A stretch of DNA of 64,000 bases from JAABVY01 sp964627935 (GCA_964627935.1 CAZVLB010000008.1:62001-126000), one strand, 5' to 3'. Counted from the first letter of the stretch, positions 26,623-35,853 are shown. Numbers and translations: made by a program. The notes: generated by a model not told the origin, from the letters alone.

Positions 26623-29600
26623 ATGTTTGACGAACTGAAAGGTGATTTTTCGCATCCCAAACTTGAAGAAGATATAATCAAGTTCTGGAAAGATAACGAC
26701 ATCTTCAACAAGGTCCAGGAAAGCCGTAAGGACAACCCGCCCTTTATCTTTTATGAGGGTCCACCGACAGCCAACGGCCGTCCCGGGGTACATCATATAA
26801 TCACCCGCACGATGAAGGATATGGCCTGCCGCTACAAGACCATGCGCGGCTTTTATGTCGACCGCAAAGCGGGCTGGGACACTCATGGCCTGCCGGTCGA
26901 GATCGAGGTGGAAAAACAGCTTGGCCTGGAAAGCAAGAATGATGTCGAAAAATACGGCATTGATAGATTTAATAAACAGTGCCGTGAATCGGTGTTCAAA
27001 TATAAAGAGGAATGGGAGCAGATTACCGAGCGAATCGGTTACTGGCTCGACCTCGAGAATGCCTATATTACCTGCGAAAATTACTATATAGAGTCGGTTT
27101 GGCATATCCTGGCCAAGCTCTTTGATGACGGGCTCTTATATCAGGGCCATAAGATTCTGCCCTACTGCCCGCGTTGCGAAACGGGCCTGTCCTCGCATGA
27201 GGTGGCACAGGGATATATGGAAGTTGCCGATCCCTCGATCTTCGTTCTGGTCAAGGTCAAGGGAGAAGAAAATCTGTATTTCCTGGTCTGGACCACCACG
27301 CCCTGGACATTGATATCCAATGTCGCCCTGGCGGTTCATCCGGAGGCCGAATATATCCGTGTCAAATATGACGGCAAGGAAATCATCCTGGCCGAGGCAC
27401 TGGCGCAGAAAATCCTCAAAGATGAATTCGAAATCGAAAAGCGCTATCTCGGCAAAGACCTCGAAAACATGAAATACGAGCCCTTGTTCGATTACTACAA
27501 AGATGAGGTCGAGAAAGCTTATATCGTGACCAATGCCGATTTTGTGACATTGGAAGACGGCTCGGGGATTGTGCATGTGGCCCCGGCCTTCGGCGCCGAT
27601 GACTATTCTGTCGGTCAGAAATATGGGCTGACCATGATACAGGCGGTAGAACCGAACGGCAATTTCAAGCCGGAGGTGACAGATTATGCCGGGAAATTCA
27701 TTAAGGAAGCCGATCCATTGATTATAAAGGACCTCAAGCAGCGGGGCCAGCTTTTCAGGAAAGAGAAGTATGTGCATAATTACCCGCATTGCTGGCGCTG
27801 TGATTCGCCGCTGGTTTATTATGCCCGCAAATCATGGTATATCAAGACAACCCAGTTCAAGGATCGCCTGCTGGAGAACAACCGCAAGGTTAACTGGTAC
27901 CCGCCAGAAATCGGTACCGGCAGATTCGGCGAATGGCTGGAGAACAATGTCGACTGGGCGCTTTCACGTGAAAGATACTGGGGCACGCCCCTGCCGATCT
28001 GGATCGGCGAGAAAACCGGCAAGATGACTGCCATCGGATCGGTGGCCGAGCTTAAAGAACGCGGTGAGAATGTGCCCGATGATCCCGATCTGCATAAGCC
28101 TTTGATGGATGAGATCAGGATTCGCAATGAAGAGGACGACGAATGGATGTATCGTACGCCGGAGGTAATCGATGTCTGGTTCGATTCCGGTGCCATGCCG
28201 TTCGCGCAGCATCATTATCCCTTCGAGAAGAAAAATGAATGGGACAGATATTTCCCGGCCGACTTTATTTCCGAGGCAGTCGACCAGACCCGCGGATGGT
28301 TCTATTCGCTGATGGCCATATCGACTCTGTATGCCGGCGAGCCGTCATTCAAGAATAACATTGTCTGTGGCTTCATCCTCGATAAAGAGGGCAAGAAAAT
28401 GTCCAAGCATATCGGCAATGTAATCAGCCCCTGGGAGGTGCTCAAAGATTATGGCGCTGATGCGCTCAGGTGGTACCTCGTGACGGTCAACAATCCCTGG
28501 CTGCCGATCAGGTTCGACCTGGAAGCCCTGGGTGAATCTCAGCGCAAGATGCTGGGGACGCTTAAAAATACTTATACATTTTTTGCAATCTATGCCAATA
28601 TCGACAAACTGGATCAACGAGCGCAGGATGATAATAAGACCTTGATCGATTTCCTCGAGTCCAAAGCGGGCCAGCCGGAGGAGATCGACAGCTGGATTAT
28701 CAGCCGCCTGAACACATTGATCAAGAACGTCGTGGATAACCTGGAAGAGTACAATGTCACCGCCGCCTACCGCAAGGTGGGTGATTTTGTGGTGGATGAG
28801 CTTTCCAACTGGTATGTGCGCAGGTGCCGTCGCAGGTTCTGGGCCAAAGGCGACGATCCGGATAAATTCCGCGCCTTTGCGACATTGTATGAATGCCTGA
28901 TCAAGGTCGCCAAACTGATCGCGCCGATCATGCCGTTCTTCTCTGAAAAGCTGTATATGGAGCTTTCTGCTAACGGCACTGATTCGGTGCATATGGCCAG
29001 TTTCCCCGAGGCCGATCTGAGCCTGGTGGAAAAGGACCTGGAACAAAAGATGGCCTCGGCGATTACGATTGTTTCGCTGGCTCGCACGGCACGAACCAAG
29101 AGCAGGCTGAAAATCCGTCAGCCCCTGGCCGAGATGATCGTTGTATTGCCCGGAGGCATTGACCCGAAAAGCCTTGATGATCTGCATGATGTCATCAGGC
29201 AGGAAATCAATATCAAGCAGCTATCTTTCAGTTCCGATGACGCCGGTCTGGTCAGTTTGCAGGCCAGGCCGAATTTCAAACTGCTCGGCCCTAAGCTGGG
29301 CAAGAAGATCAAACTGGCCAAAGAAGCAATCATGAATCTCGAGGATGATGTCCTGCGTGATTATGTCAGGGAGGGCCGCATGGCGATCAACCTCAAAGGC
29401 GAGGAATTCGTTATCAGCGGCGAGGAACTGGAGATCGAGACTGTCGATAAAGAGGGTTTTGCGGTCGAATCCGAGAATGGCTATACCGTGGCGGTTTCGA
29501 CTGAGTTGAATCAGGAACTGATCCTCGAGGGCTATGCCCGTGAATTGATCAACAAGATTCAGAATATGCGTAAGAGCGCGGATTTCAATGTCACCGATAG

Positions 29601-29778
29601 AATCAGGGTGAGGTTGAAATCAACAGATGAAATCAACAAAGCCCTTGATAGCTATGGTGATTATATTAAGAGCGAGACTCTCGCCGATGAAATCGTGCCC
29701 GGCGAGGATCAGGGCGAATTAACCCAGGAGTGGGATCTGAACGGCCAGCCTGCCACGATCAGTGTATCCCGCGTCTGA
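26623..29778 (+). CDS. ileS: Isoleucyl-tRNA synthetase, type 2 (eukaryote-like)
   Basis: A 1051-residue class Ia synthetase charging tRNA-Ile. The HIGH-equivalent motif sits in PPTANGRPGVHHI (about residues 46-58), the editing CP1 insertion spans about 190-390, and the KMSKS-equivalent is KKMSKHIGN (about 589-597). The C-terminal anticodon-binding region is complete. The PTANGRPGVHH form, CWRCDSPLVYYARKSWYI and the long C-terminus fit the IleS2 clade seen in eukaryotes and some bacteria, whose members are often naturally less sensitive to mupirocin; that property is inference. It precedes the DksA-like and lspA genes. Confidence 0.95.
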   Translation: MFDELKGDFSHPKLEEDIIKFWKDNDIFNKVQESRKDNPPFIFYEGPPTANGRPGVHHIITRTMKDMACRYKTMRGFYVDRKAGWDTHGLPVEIEVEKQLGLESKNDVEKYGIDRFNKQCRESVFKYKEEWEQITERIGYWLDLENAYITCENYYIESVWHILAKLFDDGLLYQGHKILPYCPRCETGLSSHEVAQGYMEVADPSIFVLVKVKGEENLYFLVWTTTPWTLISNVALAVHPEAEYIRVKYDGKEIILAEALAQKILKDEFEIEKRYLGKDLENMKYEPLFDYYKDEVEKAYIVTNADFVTLEDGSGIVHVAPAFGADDYSVGQKYGLTMIQAVEPNGNFKPEVTDYAGKFIKEADPLIIKDLKQRGQLFRKEKYVHNYPHCWRCDSPLVYYARKSWYIKTTQFKDRLLENNRKVNWYPPEIGTGRFGEWLENNVDWALSRERYWGTPLPIWIGEKTGKMTAIGSVAELKERGENVPDDPDLHKPLMDEIRIRNEEDDEWMYRTPEVIDVWFDSGAMPFAQHHYPFEKKNEWDRYFPADFISEAVDQTRGWFYSLMAISTLYAGEPSFKNNIVCGFILDKEGKKMSKHIGNVISPWEVLKDYGADALRWYLVTVNNPWLPIRFDLEALGESQRKMLGTLKNTYTFFAIYANIDKLDQRAQDDNKTLIDFLESKAGQPEEIDSWIISRLNTLIKNVVDNLEEYNVTAAYRKVGDFVVDELSNWYVRRCRRRFWAKGDDPDKFRAFATLYECLIKVAKLIAPIMPFFSEKLYMELSANGTDSVHMASFPEADLSLVEKDLEQKMASAITIVSLARTARTKSRLKIRQPLAEMIVVLPGGIDPKSLDDLHDVIRQEINIKQLSFSSDDAGLVSLQARPNFKLLGPKLGKKIKLAKEAIMNLEDDVLRDYVREGRMAINLKGEEFVISGEELEIETVDKEGFAVESENGYTVAVSTELNQELILEGYARELINKIQNMRKSADFNVTDRIRVRLKSTDEINKALDSYGDYIKSETLADEIVPGEDQGELTQEWDLNGQPATISVSRV

Positions 29779-29797
29779 TACAATAAGGAGACAGCCC

Positions 29798-30184
29798 ATG
29801 CGTACCCGGGAGCTTGAACGGTTCGAGAAGCTCCTTCTCAAGAAGCGGGCTGAGATATTCATGGAGATTGGAAGACTGTCCCGACCGGCCAAGGATGAAA
29901 CATTGCGTGAAGCCTCCGGGGAGCTTTCCAGCCATACATTCCATATGGCCGACCGCGCCACCGACCAGAGCGAACGTGAAAAGACCTACATGCTATCCTC
30001 CAAGAGCAGGCGCTATCTTTATCATATCGATGAGGCCCTGCACCGTATTAAGGAGGGCAGTTATGGAAAATGTCATGTGTGTGGCGAGAATATTTCCATG
30101 GAACGTCTGCGCGCCGTACCCCATGCTCGTCTGTGCATACAATGCAAGCAGGCCGAAGAAGACAAGAACCTGAGAAGACGGTAA
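29798..30184 (+). CDS. DksA/TraR-type C4 zinc-finger protein
   Basis: A 128-residue protein. An N-terminal coiled-coil hairpin (about 1-70) precedes a C4 zinc finger with Cys92, Cys95, Cys113 and Cys116 (KCHVCG and LCIQCK). DksA-type proteins enter the RNA-polymerase secondary channel and modulate initiation with ppGpp. Whether this one keeps the acidic tip residues of true DksA is unclear, so I give no symbol. ATG 29798 is chosen because AAGGAG lies at 29785-29790; a longer frame overlaps ileS. The ileS-dksA-lspA order is common across bacteria. Confidence 0.9.
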   Translation: MRTRELERFEKLLLKKRAEIFMEIGRLSRPAKDETLREASGELSSHTFHMADRATDQSEREKTYMLSSKSRRYLYHIDEALHRIKEGSYGKCHVCGENISMERLRAVPHARLCIQCKQAEEDKNLRRR

Positions 30185-30211
30185 CCCTTGAGCAAAGGTA
30201 ACTAAATCAAA

Positions 30212-30733
30212 ATGCGCCGCGATCTCATACCCTACCTGCTATTGACCTTCTCGATTGCGCTTGTCGATATCGTCACAAAACTCGTCGTTCAAAGCAACAT
30301 GCAGCTTCATGAAAGCCATGAGGTATTCGGTAGTTTCTTTAAGATTACTTATGTACTAAACTATGGCGGTGTTTTTGGCAGCAGATTGGGCTCGAATTTC
30401 TTCTACCTTGTTTCCGCAATTATTGTTGTATTGCTGGTGGTCTTCTTTCTTGTCCGGGAGCTTGGCAAGAACCGCTATATCGACCTGGCGCTTTTTGTTG
30501 TACTGGGCGGCGCGATTGGTAACCTGTTCGATCGCATACGGATGGGTGCGGTGGTCGATTTCCTCGACTTCGATTTCTTCAATATAAATATCCTCGGTTA
30601 CAGGTTCGATCGCTGGCCCACATTTAATATAGCCGATGTCGCCGTGACTGTCGGGATGATTATTATTGTGGCGGCCGTGATTTTTGGCTTCGGCAGGGCT
30701 AAAGACTCTGAAGAAAATACCGAAGATAAATAA
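30212..30733 (+). CDS. lspA: Lipoprotein signal peptidase (signal peptidase II)
   Basis: A 173-residue inner-membrane aspartyl protease with four hydrophobic segments. It removes signal peptides from diacylated prolipoproteins at the lipobox Cys. Both catalytic Asp blocks are present: GNLFDRIRMGAVVDFLDF and FNIADVAVTVG. Its substrates would include the many lipobox proteins encoded in this window. It follows the DksA-like gene after 27 nt and closes the ileS operon; a long hairpin with a T-tract lies about 145 bp downstream. Confidence 0.95.
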   Translation: MRRDLIPYLLLTFSIALVDIVTKLVVQSNMQLHESHEVFGSFFKITYVLNYGGVFGSRLGSNFFYLVSAIIVVLLVVFFLVRELGKNRYIDLALFVVLGGAIGNLFDRIRMGAVVDFLDFDFFNINILGYRFDRWPTFNIADVAVTVGMIIIVAAVIFGFGRAKDSEENTEDK

Positions 30734-30876
30734 GAGATTATTAAAAAAGCTGATTTTGCTTGACAAAAGGGTGATGATTATTTTCTTTTCAGTATTACTT
30801 TGACGGACAGCGTGGGGCAAAGTATTCACCCGGGAATAATCTCAAGTAAGTATAAAAAATTGAATCAAGAACATGG

Positions 30877-30954
30877 CCGGTCAGAATCCTGCCGCTAGAT
30901 TCCCTAATTGAAGCTCACCTTTATACCCCTGTGGCATTCTGACCGGGCTTTTTT
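30877..30954 (+). terminator. Long-loop hairpin with T-tract; terminator or end of a small RNA
   Basis: An 11-bp perfect stem CCGGTCAGAAT/ATTCTGACCGG (30877-30887 with 30936-30946) closes a 48-nt loop and is followed by GGGC and six T. It could be the lspA operon terminator, but it lies 144 bp past lspA and the loop is unusually long, so a short structured RNA is also possible. A TATAAA at about 30851 would be a reasonable -10 for such an RNA. Confidence 0.55.
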
Positions 30955-30974
30955 ATGTCCAATTCTTTATTTAT

Positions 30975-32012
30975 TTAATTCTTCAGGAAATATTCCAGGA
31001 CCTTGCGCCTGTATTTTTCAACCTGCTTGTATTCCTTATCCAGACGTTCACGTTCCTTGCCACTCAATTCTATATTGCGGCATTTATCCACTTCGACCAG
31101 GCATTCATCATAGTTGCCCAGCTCATAATGACAGACCATACGGTAATAGGCCAGTTGAAACTGATTATAATTGCTCTGATACGATTCGGAATCAAGCATG
31201 ACCTGCAGGCTGTCAAAATATGGTAAGGCCTTTTTGTATTTTTCCGCCTCGAAACAGGCCGCAGAAATAGCCCATAGAAATGATTTTCCCTGCGGGTATT
31301 GTGCCCGGAATTTCTGCGCAATTACCACAGCCGAGTCATACATTTCTTCATTGGTATAAATATAGATCAACGCGTTTTTGGCCAGCTCCTGAGAAAACAA
31401 CGATCTTTCCGTCGCTATCCGGATGTTTTCGATACCCAACTCGGTATCATCACCCAGAAGAGGCAGCCAGTTGAATTTTTCTGTCTTGACCGAGCCCCAG
31501 TACTGCGAATTGCCCAGCCCGAATCGGGCATCATGGTTTTGCGGATTCTTATCGAGGCATTTTTCCAACAGGTTTTTGCAGCGAATGCCTTTCTGTATTA
31601 CCGACAGCTTATTACCTTTGCGCACATCCTGATAGGCCCAGTAGGCATTGGCCCCGCCCATGAAGAAATAGGCCCAGTCGCTGTCGTAATCACGCTCACG
31701 CATCCGGTCGGCCATATCGATAACATCCTCCAGATACTGATAAAAGCTGTCATCATGCATGAAATTCTCATGATCCTTCATCTCGGCCAGAAGAGTTGCC
31801 GCGCGGAAATACTGAGCGGCCGGTATATCGGGATATTTTGACTGGAATGTTTTAAATAGCGTATGGGCGCTGTCATACTGCTCGTTATAGGTCAGACCGA
31901 TGCCCTCGCGGATCAGATTGATATCGTGCGGGTCGGGAAATTCCGCCTGAAGGACAGCTGTCGAAAAAACGAGAAGCAAAAGCAGTAATATATGTAATTT
32001 TGCTGATTTCAT
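30975..32012 (-). CDS. Exported TPR-repeat protein of unknown function
   Basis: A 345-residue protein with a signal peptide (about 1-23, ending around LQAEF) and helical tetratricopeptide-like repeats throughout, such as LTYNEQYDSAHTLFKTFQSKYP and AACFEAEKYKKALPYFDSL. No catalytic domain is visible. I prefer ATG 32012 over the TTG six bases upstream. It is transcribed alone, divergent from gmd. Similar exported TPR proteins with a GNSQYWGS-type block recur in uncultured FCB-type genomes as hypothetical proteins. Confidence 0.75.
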   Translation of the reverse strand: MKSAKLHILLLLLLVFSTAVLQAEFPDPHDINLIREGIGLTYNEQYDSAHTLFKTFQSKYPDIPAAQYFRAATLLAEMKDHENFMHDDSFYQYLEDVIDMADRMRERDYDSDWAYFFMGGANAYWAYQDVRKGNKLSVIQKGIRCKNLLEKCLDKNPQNHDARFGLGNSQYWGSVKTEKFNWLPLLGDDTELGIENIRIATERSLFSQELAKNALIYIYTNEEMYDSAVVIAQKFRAQYPQGKSFLWAISAACFEAEKYKKALPYFDSLQVMLDSESYQSNYNQFQLAYYRMVCHYELGNYDECLVEVDKCRNIELSGKERERLDKEYKQVEKYRRKVLEYFLKN

Positions 32013-32187
32013 ATACAAGCTGTCTTACAAACCGGGGTAGCCCGGGATTCATAAAATTTCATGGTCGATATTAGCAGATTTTTTGTATTTTCGCAAAGTA
32101 AAACGGGAGAAACGGCCCCAATATTGGTTTGACATTATGTATGCCTGCAATATATTACCAGATCAAACATTGAAGACGGAGATAGAT

Positions 32188-33156
32188 ATGCGTGCGTTGA
32201 TAACCGGAATAACCGGGCAGGATGGTTCCTACCTGGCCGAGTTTCTGTTGGAGAAGGGCTACGAGGTTTACGGTATGGTCAGGCGTTCCTCGACTGAGAA
32301 TTTCGAACGGATAAATCATATTAAGGACAAGCTGGAATTCGTGCAGGGCGATCTTCTGGACTACAATTCTCTTTCAACGATTATCAAGACAGTTGACCCG
32401 GATGAGGTATATAATCTTGCGGCACAATCATTTGTGCCGGCATCCTGGACGCAGCCCAGCCTCACGGCCGAATTCAATGCGGTCGGCGTAACCCGTCTTC
32501 TGGAGGCGATTCGCGATCATAACCTGAAAATCAAATTCTACCAGGCCTCATCTTCTGAGATGTTCGGAAAGGTGCGCGAGGTACCACAGACCGAGAAAAC
32601 GCCCTTTTATCCCCGTTCGCCTTATGGTATTGCCAAGGTTTACGGGCACTGGATAACGGTCAATTATCGTGAATCCTACGGCATGTTTGCGGTATCGGGA
32701 ATACTTTTTAATCATGAATCTCCCCGTCGCGGGCTGGAATTTGTGACCAAGAAGATATCCGATGGCGCGGCGCGGATCAAGCTGGGCCTGGCCAGGGAAC
32801 TCCGCCTGGGTAACCTGGATGCCAAACGTGACTGGGGTTATGCCGGCGATTATGTGCGCGCCATGTGGCTGATGCTGCAGCATGATGAGCCGGAGAATTT
32901 TGTTATTTCAACAGGTGAAAATCACTCCGTGCGTGAATTTGTCGAACTGGCATTCGATCATGTCGGACTTGATCCGGATAAATATGTCAAGACCGACCCG
33001 CGCTTCGTCCGTCCGGCCGAGGTAGATTTGCTCCTGGGTGATGCAACCTGTGCTAAAGAAAAGCTGGGATGGGAGCCGGAGGTAGCCTTTGCCGATCTGG
33101 TGCGTATGATGGTTGACTATGATCTCGAGAAATACAAAAAGTTAGCGGCAAAGTAA
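32188..33156 (+). CDS. gmd: GDP-mannose 4,6-dehydratase
   Basis: A 322-residue extended SDR enzyme making GDP-4-keto-6-deoxymannose from GDP-mannose. Landmarks are the NADP motif TGITGQDGSYLAEFLL, MVRRSSTENFERI, AAQSFVPASW, the ASSSEMFGKV catalytic Ser region, YPRSPYGIAKVYGHW with Tyr-x3-Lys, and FNHESPRRG. ATG 32188 has GGAG 6 nt upstream; the longer frame lacks a ribosome-binding site. The gene overlaps the next one by one base (TAATG), so translation is coupled to the reductase that uses its product. Confidence 0.95.
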   Translation: MRALITGITGQDGSYLAEFLLEKGYEVYGMVRRSSTENFERINHIKDKLEFVQGDLLDYNSLSTIIKTVDPDEVYNLAAQSFVPASWTQPSLTAEFNAVGVTRLLEAIRDHNLKIKFYQASSSEMFGKVREVPQTEKTPFYPRSPYGIAKVYGHWITVNYRESYGMFAVSGILFNHESPRRGLEFVTKKISDGAARIKLGLARELRLGNLDAKRDWGYAGDYVRAMWLMLQHDEPENFVISTGENHSVREFVELAFDHVGLDPDKYVKTDPRFVRPAEVDLLLGDATCAKEKLGWEPEVAFADLVRMMVDYDLEKYKKLAAK

Positions 33157-34130
33157 TGAAATTGAAAAGGGCGTTTATCACCGGAATTGCCGGATTTGCA
33201 GGATCATTTCTGGCCGAGGAGCTTCTGGCCCAGGGCTATATAGTAACCGGCACATATCTTCCCGGTGAGAGCCTGAACCGTCTGGACGCAATCATCGATA
33301 AAATCGAAATCAATCCGCTGGATTTTGCCGAACCGGATATAATTCCGGACATGATAAAAAAAATAAAACCTCAGTATATATATCATCTTGCGGCCCAGCC
33401 CTCGGTGGGCAGATCATTCAAACAGCCGCTGGAAACATACACGGCAAATTTCATGGGCAGTTTTTATCTTTTGGAAGCGGCGCGCAATTTAAAAGGTTTG
33501 AAGGGCTTTTTGATGGTAACCTCGGCCGATATTTACGGTTCCGTGAAACCCAAAGAACCGCCCCTGACCGAGGATCGTCATCTTCAGCCGGTTTCGCCCT
33601 ATGGCGTTTCCAAGGCGGCCGCGGATATGATGGCTTATCAGTATCACAAAAATTATGATCTGCCGGTGATCAGGGTACGGTCATTCAATCATTCCGGGCC
33701 CCGTCAGGCGCGCGGATTCGTGATCACAGATTTGTCTTATCAGATTGCCAGGCTGGAGAGAAACAGGGCCAGAAAAATTATAAAAATCGGCAATCTTTCA
33801 GCCAAACGGGATATCTCCGACGTACGTGATATAGTTCATGGGTACCGTCTGGCCCTCGAAAGGGGAAAGCCGGGTGAGGTTTATCATCTCTGTTGCGGGA
33901 AAGCGTATCAGATAAAAAGCCTCATGAACAGGCTGTTAAAGATGGCCAATGTCGAAATCAAGACCGAAATCGATCCGAAACTGGCCCGTCCAACCGAGGT
34001 GCCGATACTGAAAGGTGACCCGTCAAAGGCGGAAAAAGAACTTGGTTATAAAAGAAAATACAGCATTGACGATACATTAAGAGATTGTCTGGAATATTAC
34101 AGATCGCTTCAAGGAGGAATGAGTGCCTGA
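33156..34130 (+). CDS. rmd: GDP-4-keto-6-deoxymannose reductase-like NAD(P)-dependent epimerase
   Basis: A 324-residue extended SDR protein. It has the nucleotide motif GIAGFAGSFLAEEL, TSADIYGS, the catalytic pair in SPYGVSKAAAD, and FNHSGPRQARGFV. Directly following gmd, it most likely reduces GDP-4-keto-6-deoxymannose to GDP-D-rhamnose (Rmd); sequence alone cannot exclude a related epimerase. It overlaps gmd by one base and the downstream dehydrogenase gene by eight bases, giving a fully coupled three-gene operon for nucleotide sugars. Confidence 0.85.
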   Translation: MKLKRAFITGIAGFAGSFLAEELLAQGYIVTGTYLPGESLNRLDAIIDKIEINPLDFAEPDIIPDMIKKIKPQYIYHLAAQPSVGRSFKQPLETYTANFMGSFYLLEAARNLKGLKGFLMVTSADIYGSVKPKEPPLTEDRHLQPVSPYGVSKAAADMMAYQYHKNYDLPVIRVRSFNHSGPRQARGFVITDLSYQIARLERNRARKIIKIGNLSAKRDISDVRDIVHGYRLALERGKPGEVYHLCCGKAYQIKSLMNRLLKMANVEIKTEIDPKLARPTEVPILKGDPSKAEKELGYKRKYSIDDTLRDCLEYYRSLQGGMSA

Positions 34131-35427
34131 TCTGAAGAATAAATTAAAGGAAAAGAAAGCGGTAGTCGGCATCATAGGACTTGGCTATGTCGGCCTGCCG
34201 CTGGCGGCTGAATTTGGACGAAACGGACTGAAGGTAATCGGATTCGATATTTCCACAAAGAAGGTCAAGCTGATCAATGCCGGTAAGTCGGACATCGGCG
34301 ATGTGCCCTCGGCTATGGTCAAGGAGCTGGTCGGCAAGAAGCTTTTGCGGGCCACCGATGATTTCAGCCAGCTCAAGAAAGTCGACTGCGTGGCTATCTG
34401 CGTGCCCACGCCATTGTCCAAGACCAAGGACCCGGATGTGACCTTTATCCTCAATGCGGTTGACCAGGTCAAGAAATACCTGCACAAGGATATGCTGGTG
34501 GTACTCGAGTCGACCACTTATCCGGGTACGACAGAGGAACTAATCCTTCCGCAACTGGAGGAAACCGGCCTGAAAGTCGGGCGTGATTTCTACCTGGGCT
34601 TTTCGCCGGAACGAATCGATCCCGGCAATCAGTTTTTCGGTACCTCCAACACGCCCCGTGTGGTTGGCGGCGTGACGCCCAAATGCCGTACTGTGGCCAA
34701 GGAATTCTACCTTTGTATTATCGATAATGTCTATGATGTCTCCTCGACCAAGGCGGCCGAGATGGTTAAGCTGCTGGAGAACACATTCCGCTCGGTCAAT
34801 ATCGGGCTGGTCAATGAGGTGGCCCTGATGTGCGACCGTCTGGGGCTGGATGTATGGGAGATTATCGATGCCGCGGCCTCGAAACCATTCGGGTTTATGC
34901 CCTTTTATCCCGGCCCCGGTCTGGGCGGGCACTGTATCCCGATCGATCCGCATTATCTTTCATGGAAACTGAAATCATTGAATTACTACGCCCGCTTTAT
35001 CGAACTGGCCGGAGATATCAATTCGCATATGCCCGAATATGTGCTCGACCGCATCACCCGTCAGTTAAATGAAAATGGCAAGGTGCTCAAGGGCTCGAAG
35101 ATATGTATCCTGGGCGTGGCCTATAAGAAAGACATTTCCGATGTACGCGAATCGCCGGCATTGGATGTCATCAAGCTGTTGCAGGAACGTGGTGCAAAAA
35201 TTGTCTATAATGATCCTTATGTGCCGTTGGTGCATTTCGATTCGGGTAATCTGAAATCGCAGAAGCTGAATAAACAGTTGCTCAAGTCATCGGTATGCAC
35301 GGTAATCGTGACAAATCATACCGATTATGATTACCGCTGGGTGGTCGACAATTCGAATCTTGTGTTTGACACCCGCAATGCCACCCGCGACCTCCGGGTC
35401 AGCAAGAAGAAAGTGGCAAAGCTGTAG
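34123..35427 (+). CDS. UDP-N-acetylglucosamine/UDP-sugar 6-dehydrogenase (WbpA/TviB type)
   Basis: A 434-residue UDP-glucose/GDP-mannose dehydrogenase family enzyme. The NAD motif GIIGLGYVGLPLA is at about residues 16-28, CVPTPL at about 91-96, and the catalytic Cys in GPGLGGHCIPIDP at about 266-278. ICILGVAYKKDISDVRESPALD marks the UDP-binding C-terminal domain. The SPERIDPGN block favours the WbpA/TviB group that oxidises UDP-HexNAc to uronic acids over Ugd. GTG start overlaps the previous gene by eight bases. An intrinsic terminator follows at once. Confidence 0.9.
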   Translation: MPDLKNKLKEKKAVVGIIGLGYVGLPLAAEFGRNGLKVIGFDISTKKVKLINAGKSDIGDVPSAMVKELVGKKLLRATDDFSQLKKVDCVAICVPTPLSKTKDPDVTFILNAVDQVKKYLHKDMLVVLESTTYPGTTEELILPQLEETGLKVGRDFYLGFSPERIDPGNQFFGTSNTPRVVGGVTPKCRTVAKEFYLCIIDNVYDVSSTKAAEMVKLLENTFRSVNIGLVNEVALMCDRLGLDVWEIIDAAASKPFGFMPFYPGPGLGGHCIPIDPHYLSWKLKSLNYYARFIELAGDINSHMPEYVLDRITRQLNENGKVLKGSKICILGVAYKKDISDVRESPALDVIKLLQERGAKIVYNDPYVPLVHFDSGNLKSQKLNKQLLKSSVCTVIVTNHTDYDYRWVVDNSNLVFDTRNATRDLRVSKKKVAKL

Positions 35428-35455
35428 ATTGATTTTAAAGAATCGGATAGATCAT

Positions 35456-35481
35456 AACCCCGTCGATTGGCGGGGTTTTTT
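35456..35481 (+). terminator. Intrinsic terminator of the nucleotide-sugar operon
   Basis: Stem AACCCCG/CGGGGTT (35456-35462 with 35471-35477) with an 8-nt loop and a following T run, 29 bp after the stop codon. Confidence 0.9.
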
Positions 35482-35509
35482 GTGAAAATTAGCACTTTGT
35501 TTATCATAT

Positions 35510-35529
35510 CCCACCGCTAAAGCGGCGGG
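35510..35529. repeat. Hairpin repeat family B, copy 1
   Basis: CCCACCGCT-AA-AGCGGCGGG, 9-bp arms with one mismatch. The same motif, in the same orientation and with similar right flank (GGGCACCC versus GGGGCATCCC), recurs at 35803-35822. Confidence 0.8.
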
Positions 35530-35555
35530 CACCCAAAAAACTCAAGGTACCGGTG

Positions 35556-35607
35556 GCGGCAGTTCACCGTCCTCCCGATAAAATCGGGAGAACTAAAGAA
35601 CCGCCGC
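35556..35607. repeat. Nested double hairpin
   Basis: Outer arms GCGGCAGTTC (35556-35565) and GAACCGCCGC (35598-35607) pair at 9 of 10 positions; inside lies a perfect hairpin CTCCCGAT-AAA-ATCGGGAG (35572-35590). There is no T-tract, so it is unlikely to be a terminator. Confidence 0.7.
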
Positions 35608-35719
35608 AACATTGTAAAGTGTTACCCATGTAGTGAGCCCATTATGTTACCTATCTTGTGAAACGTACAACAATAAAATGTACCGCACCTGCTATGATAA
35701 AAGTCAAAAGATTCGTGGG

Positions 35720-35741
35720 CGGCAGATGCCCACATCTGCCG
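35720..35741. repeat. REP palindrome, distant copy
   Basis: Arms CGGCAGATG and CATCTGCCG around the 4-nt centre CCCA. Core and centre are identical to the REP just after the RAYT gene. GTGGGC immediately precedes it and is complementary to the central GCCCAC. Confidence 0.85.
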
Positions 35742-35802
35742 GCTGTTACACTCATCCATTTAAGGGCCGGATTAGTTTTGCTGCTACGCAAATATTTCCT
35801 TT

Positions 35803-35822
35803 CCCACCGCTGAAGCGGTGGG
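35803..35822. repeat. Hairpin repeat family B, copy 2
   Basis: CCCACCGCT-GA-AGCGGTGGG, a perfect 9-bp inverted repeat, direct-orientation copy of 35510-35529. It ends about 30 bp beyond the stop of the aspartyl-protease gene and could also act in ending that minus-strand transcript, though it lacks a T-tract. Confidence 0.8.
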
Positions 35823-35853
35823 GCATCCCGGCGCATCAGTACCCCGGTAAAAA

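Larger units (their letters stand above)
35428..35853. other. 426-bp palindrome-rich intergenic region without genes
   Basis: After the operon terminator this stretch holds a hairpin CCCACCGCT-AA-AGCGGCGGG at 35510-35529, a nested double hairpin at 35556-35607, a REP palindrome at 35720-35741 and a second copy of the first hairpin at 35803-35822. No reading frame here looks real. It resembles a site of accumulated REP-type or decayed mobile-element ends. Confidence 0.75.

Noticed and set aside
28345..29187. 280-residue frame antisense to ileS
   Set aside because: Shadow of a conserved synthetase gene; composition is that of a reverse-strand frame.
35500..35853. Integron attC site or complete insertion sequence
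   Set aside because: Nested inverted repeats are present, but no attC core sites, integrase or transposase frame was found in the segment.
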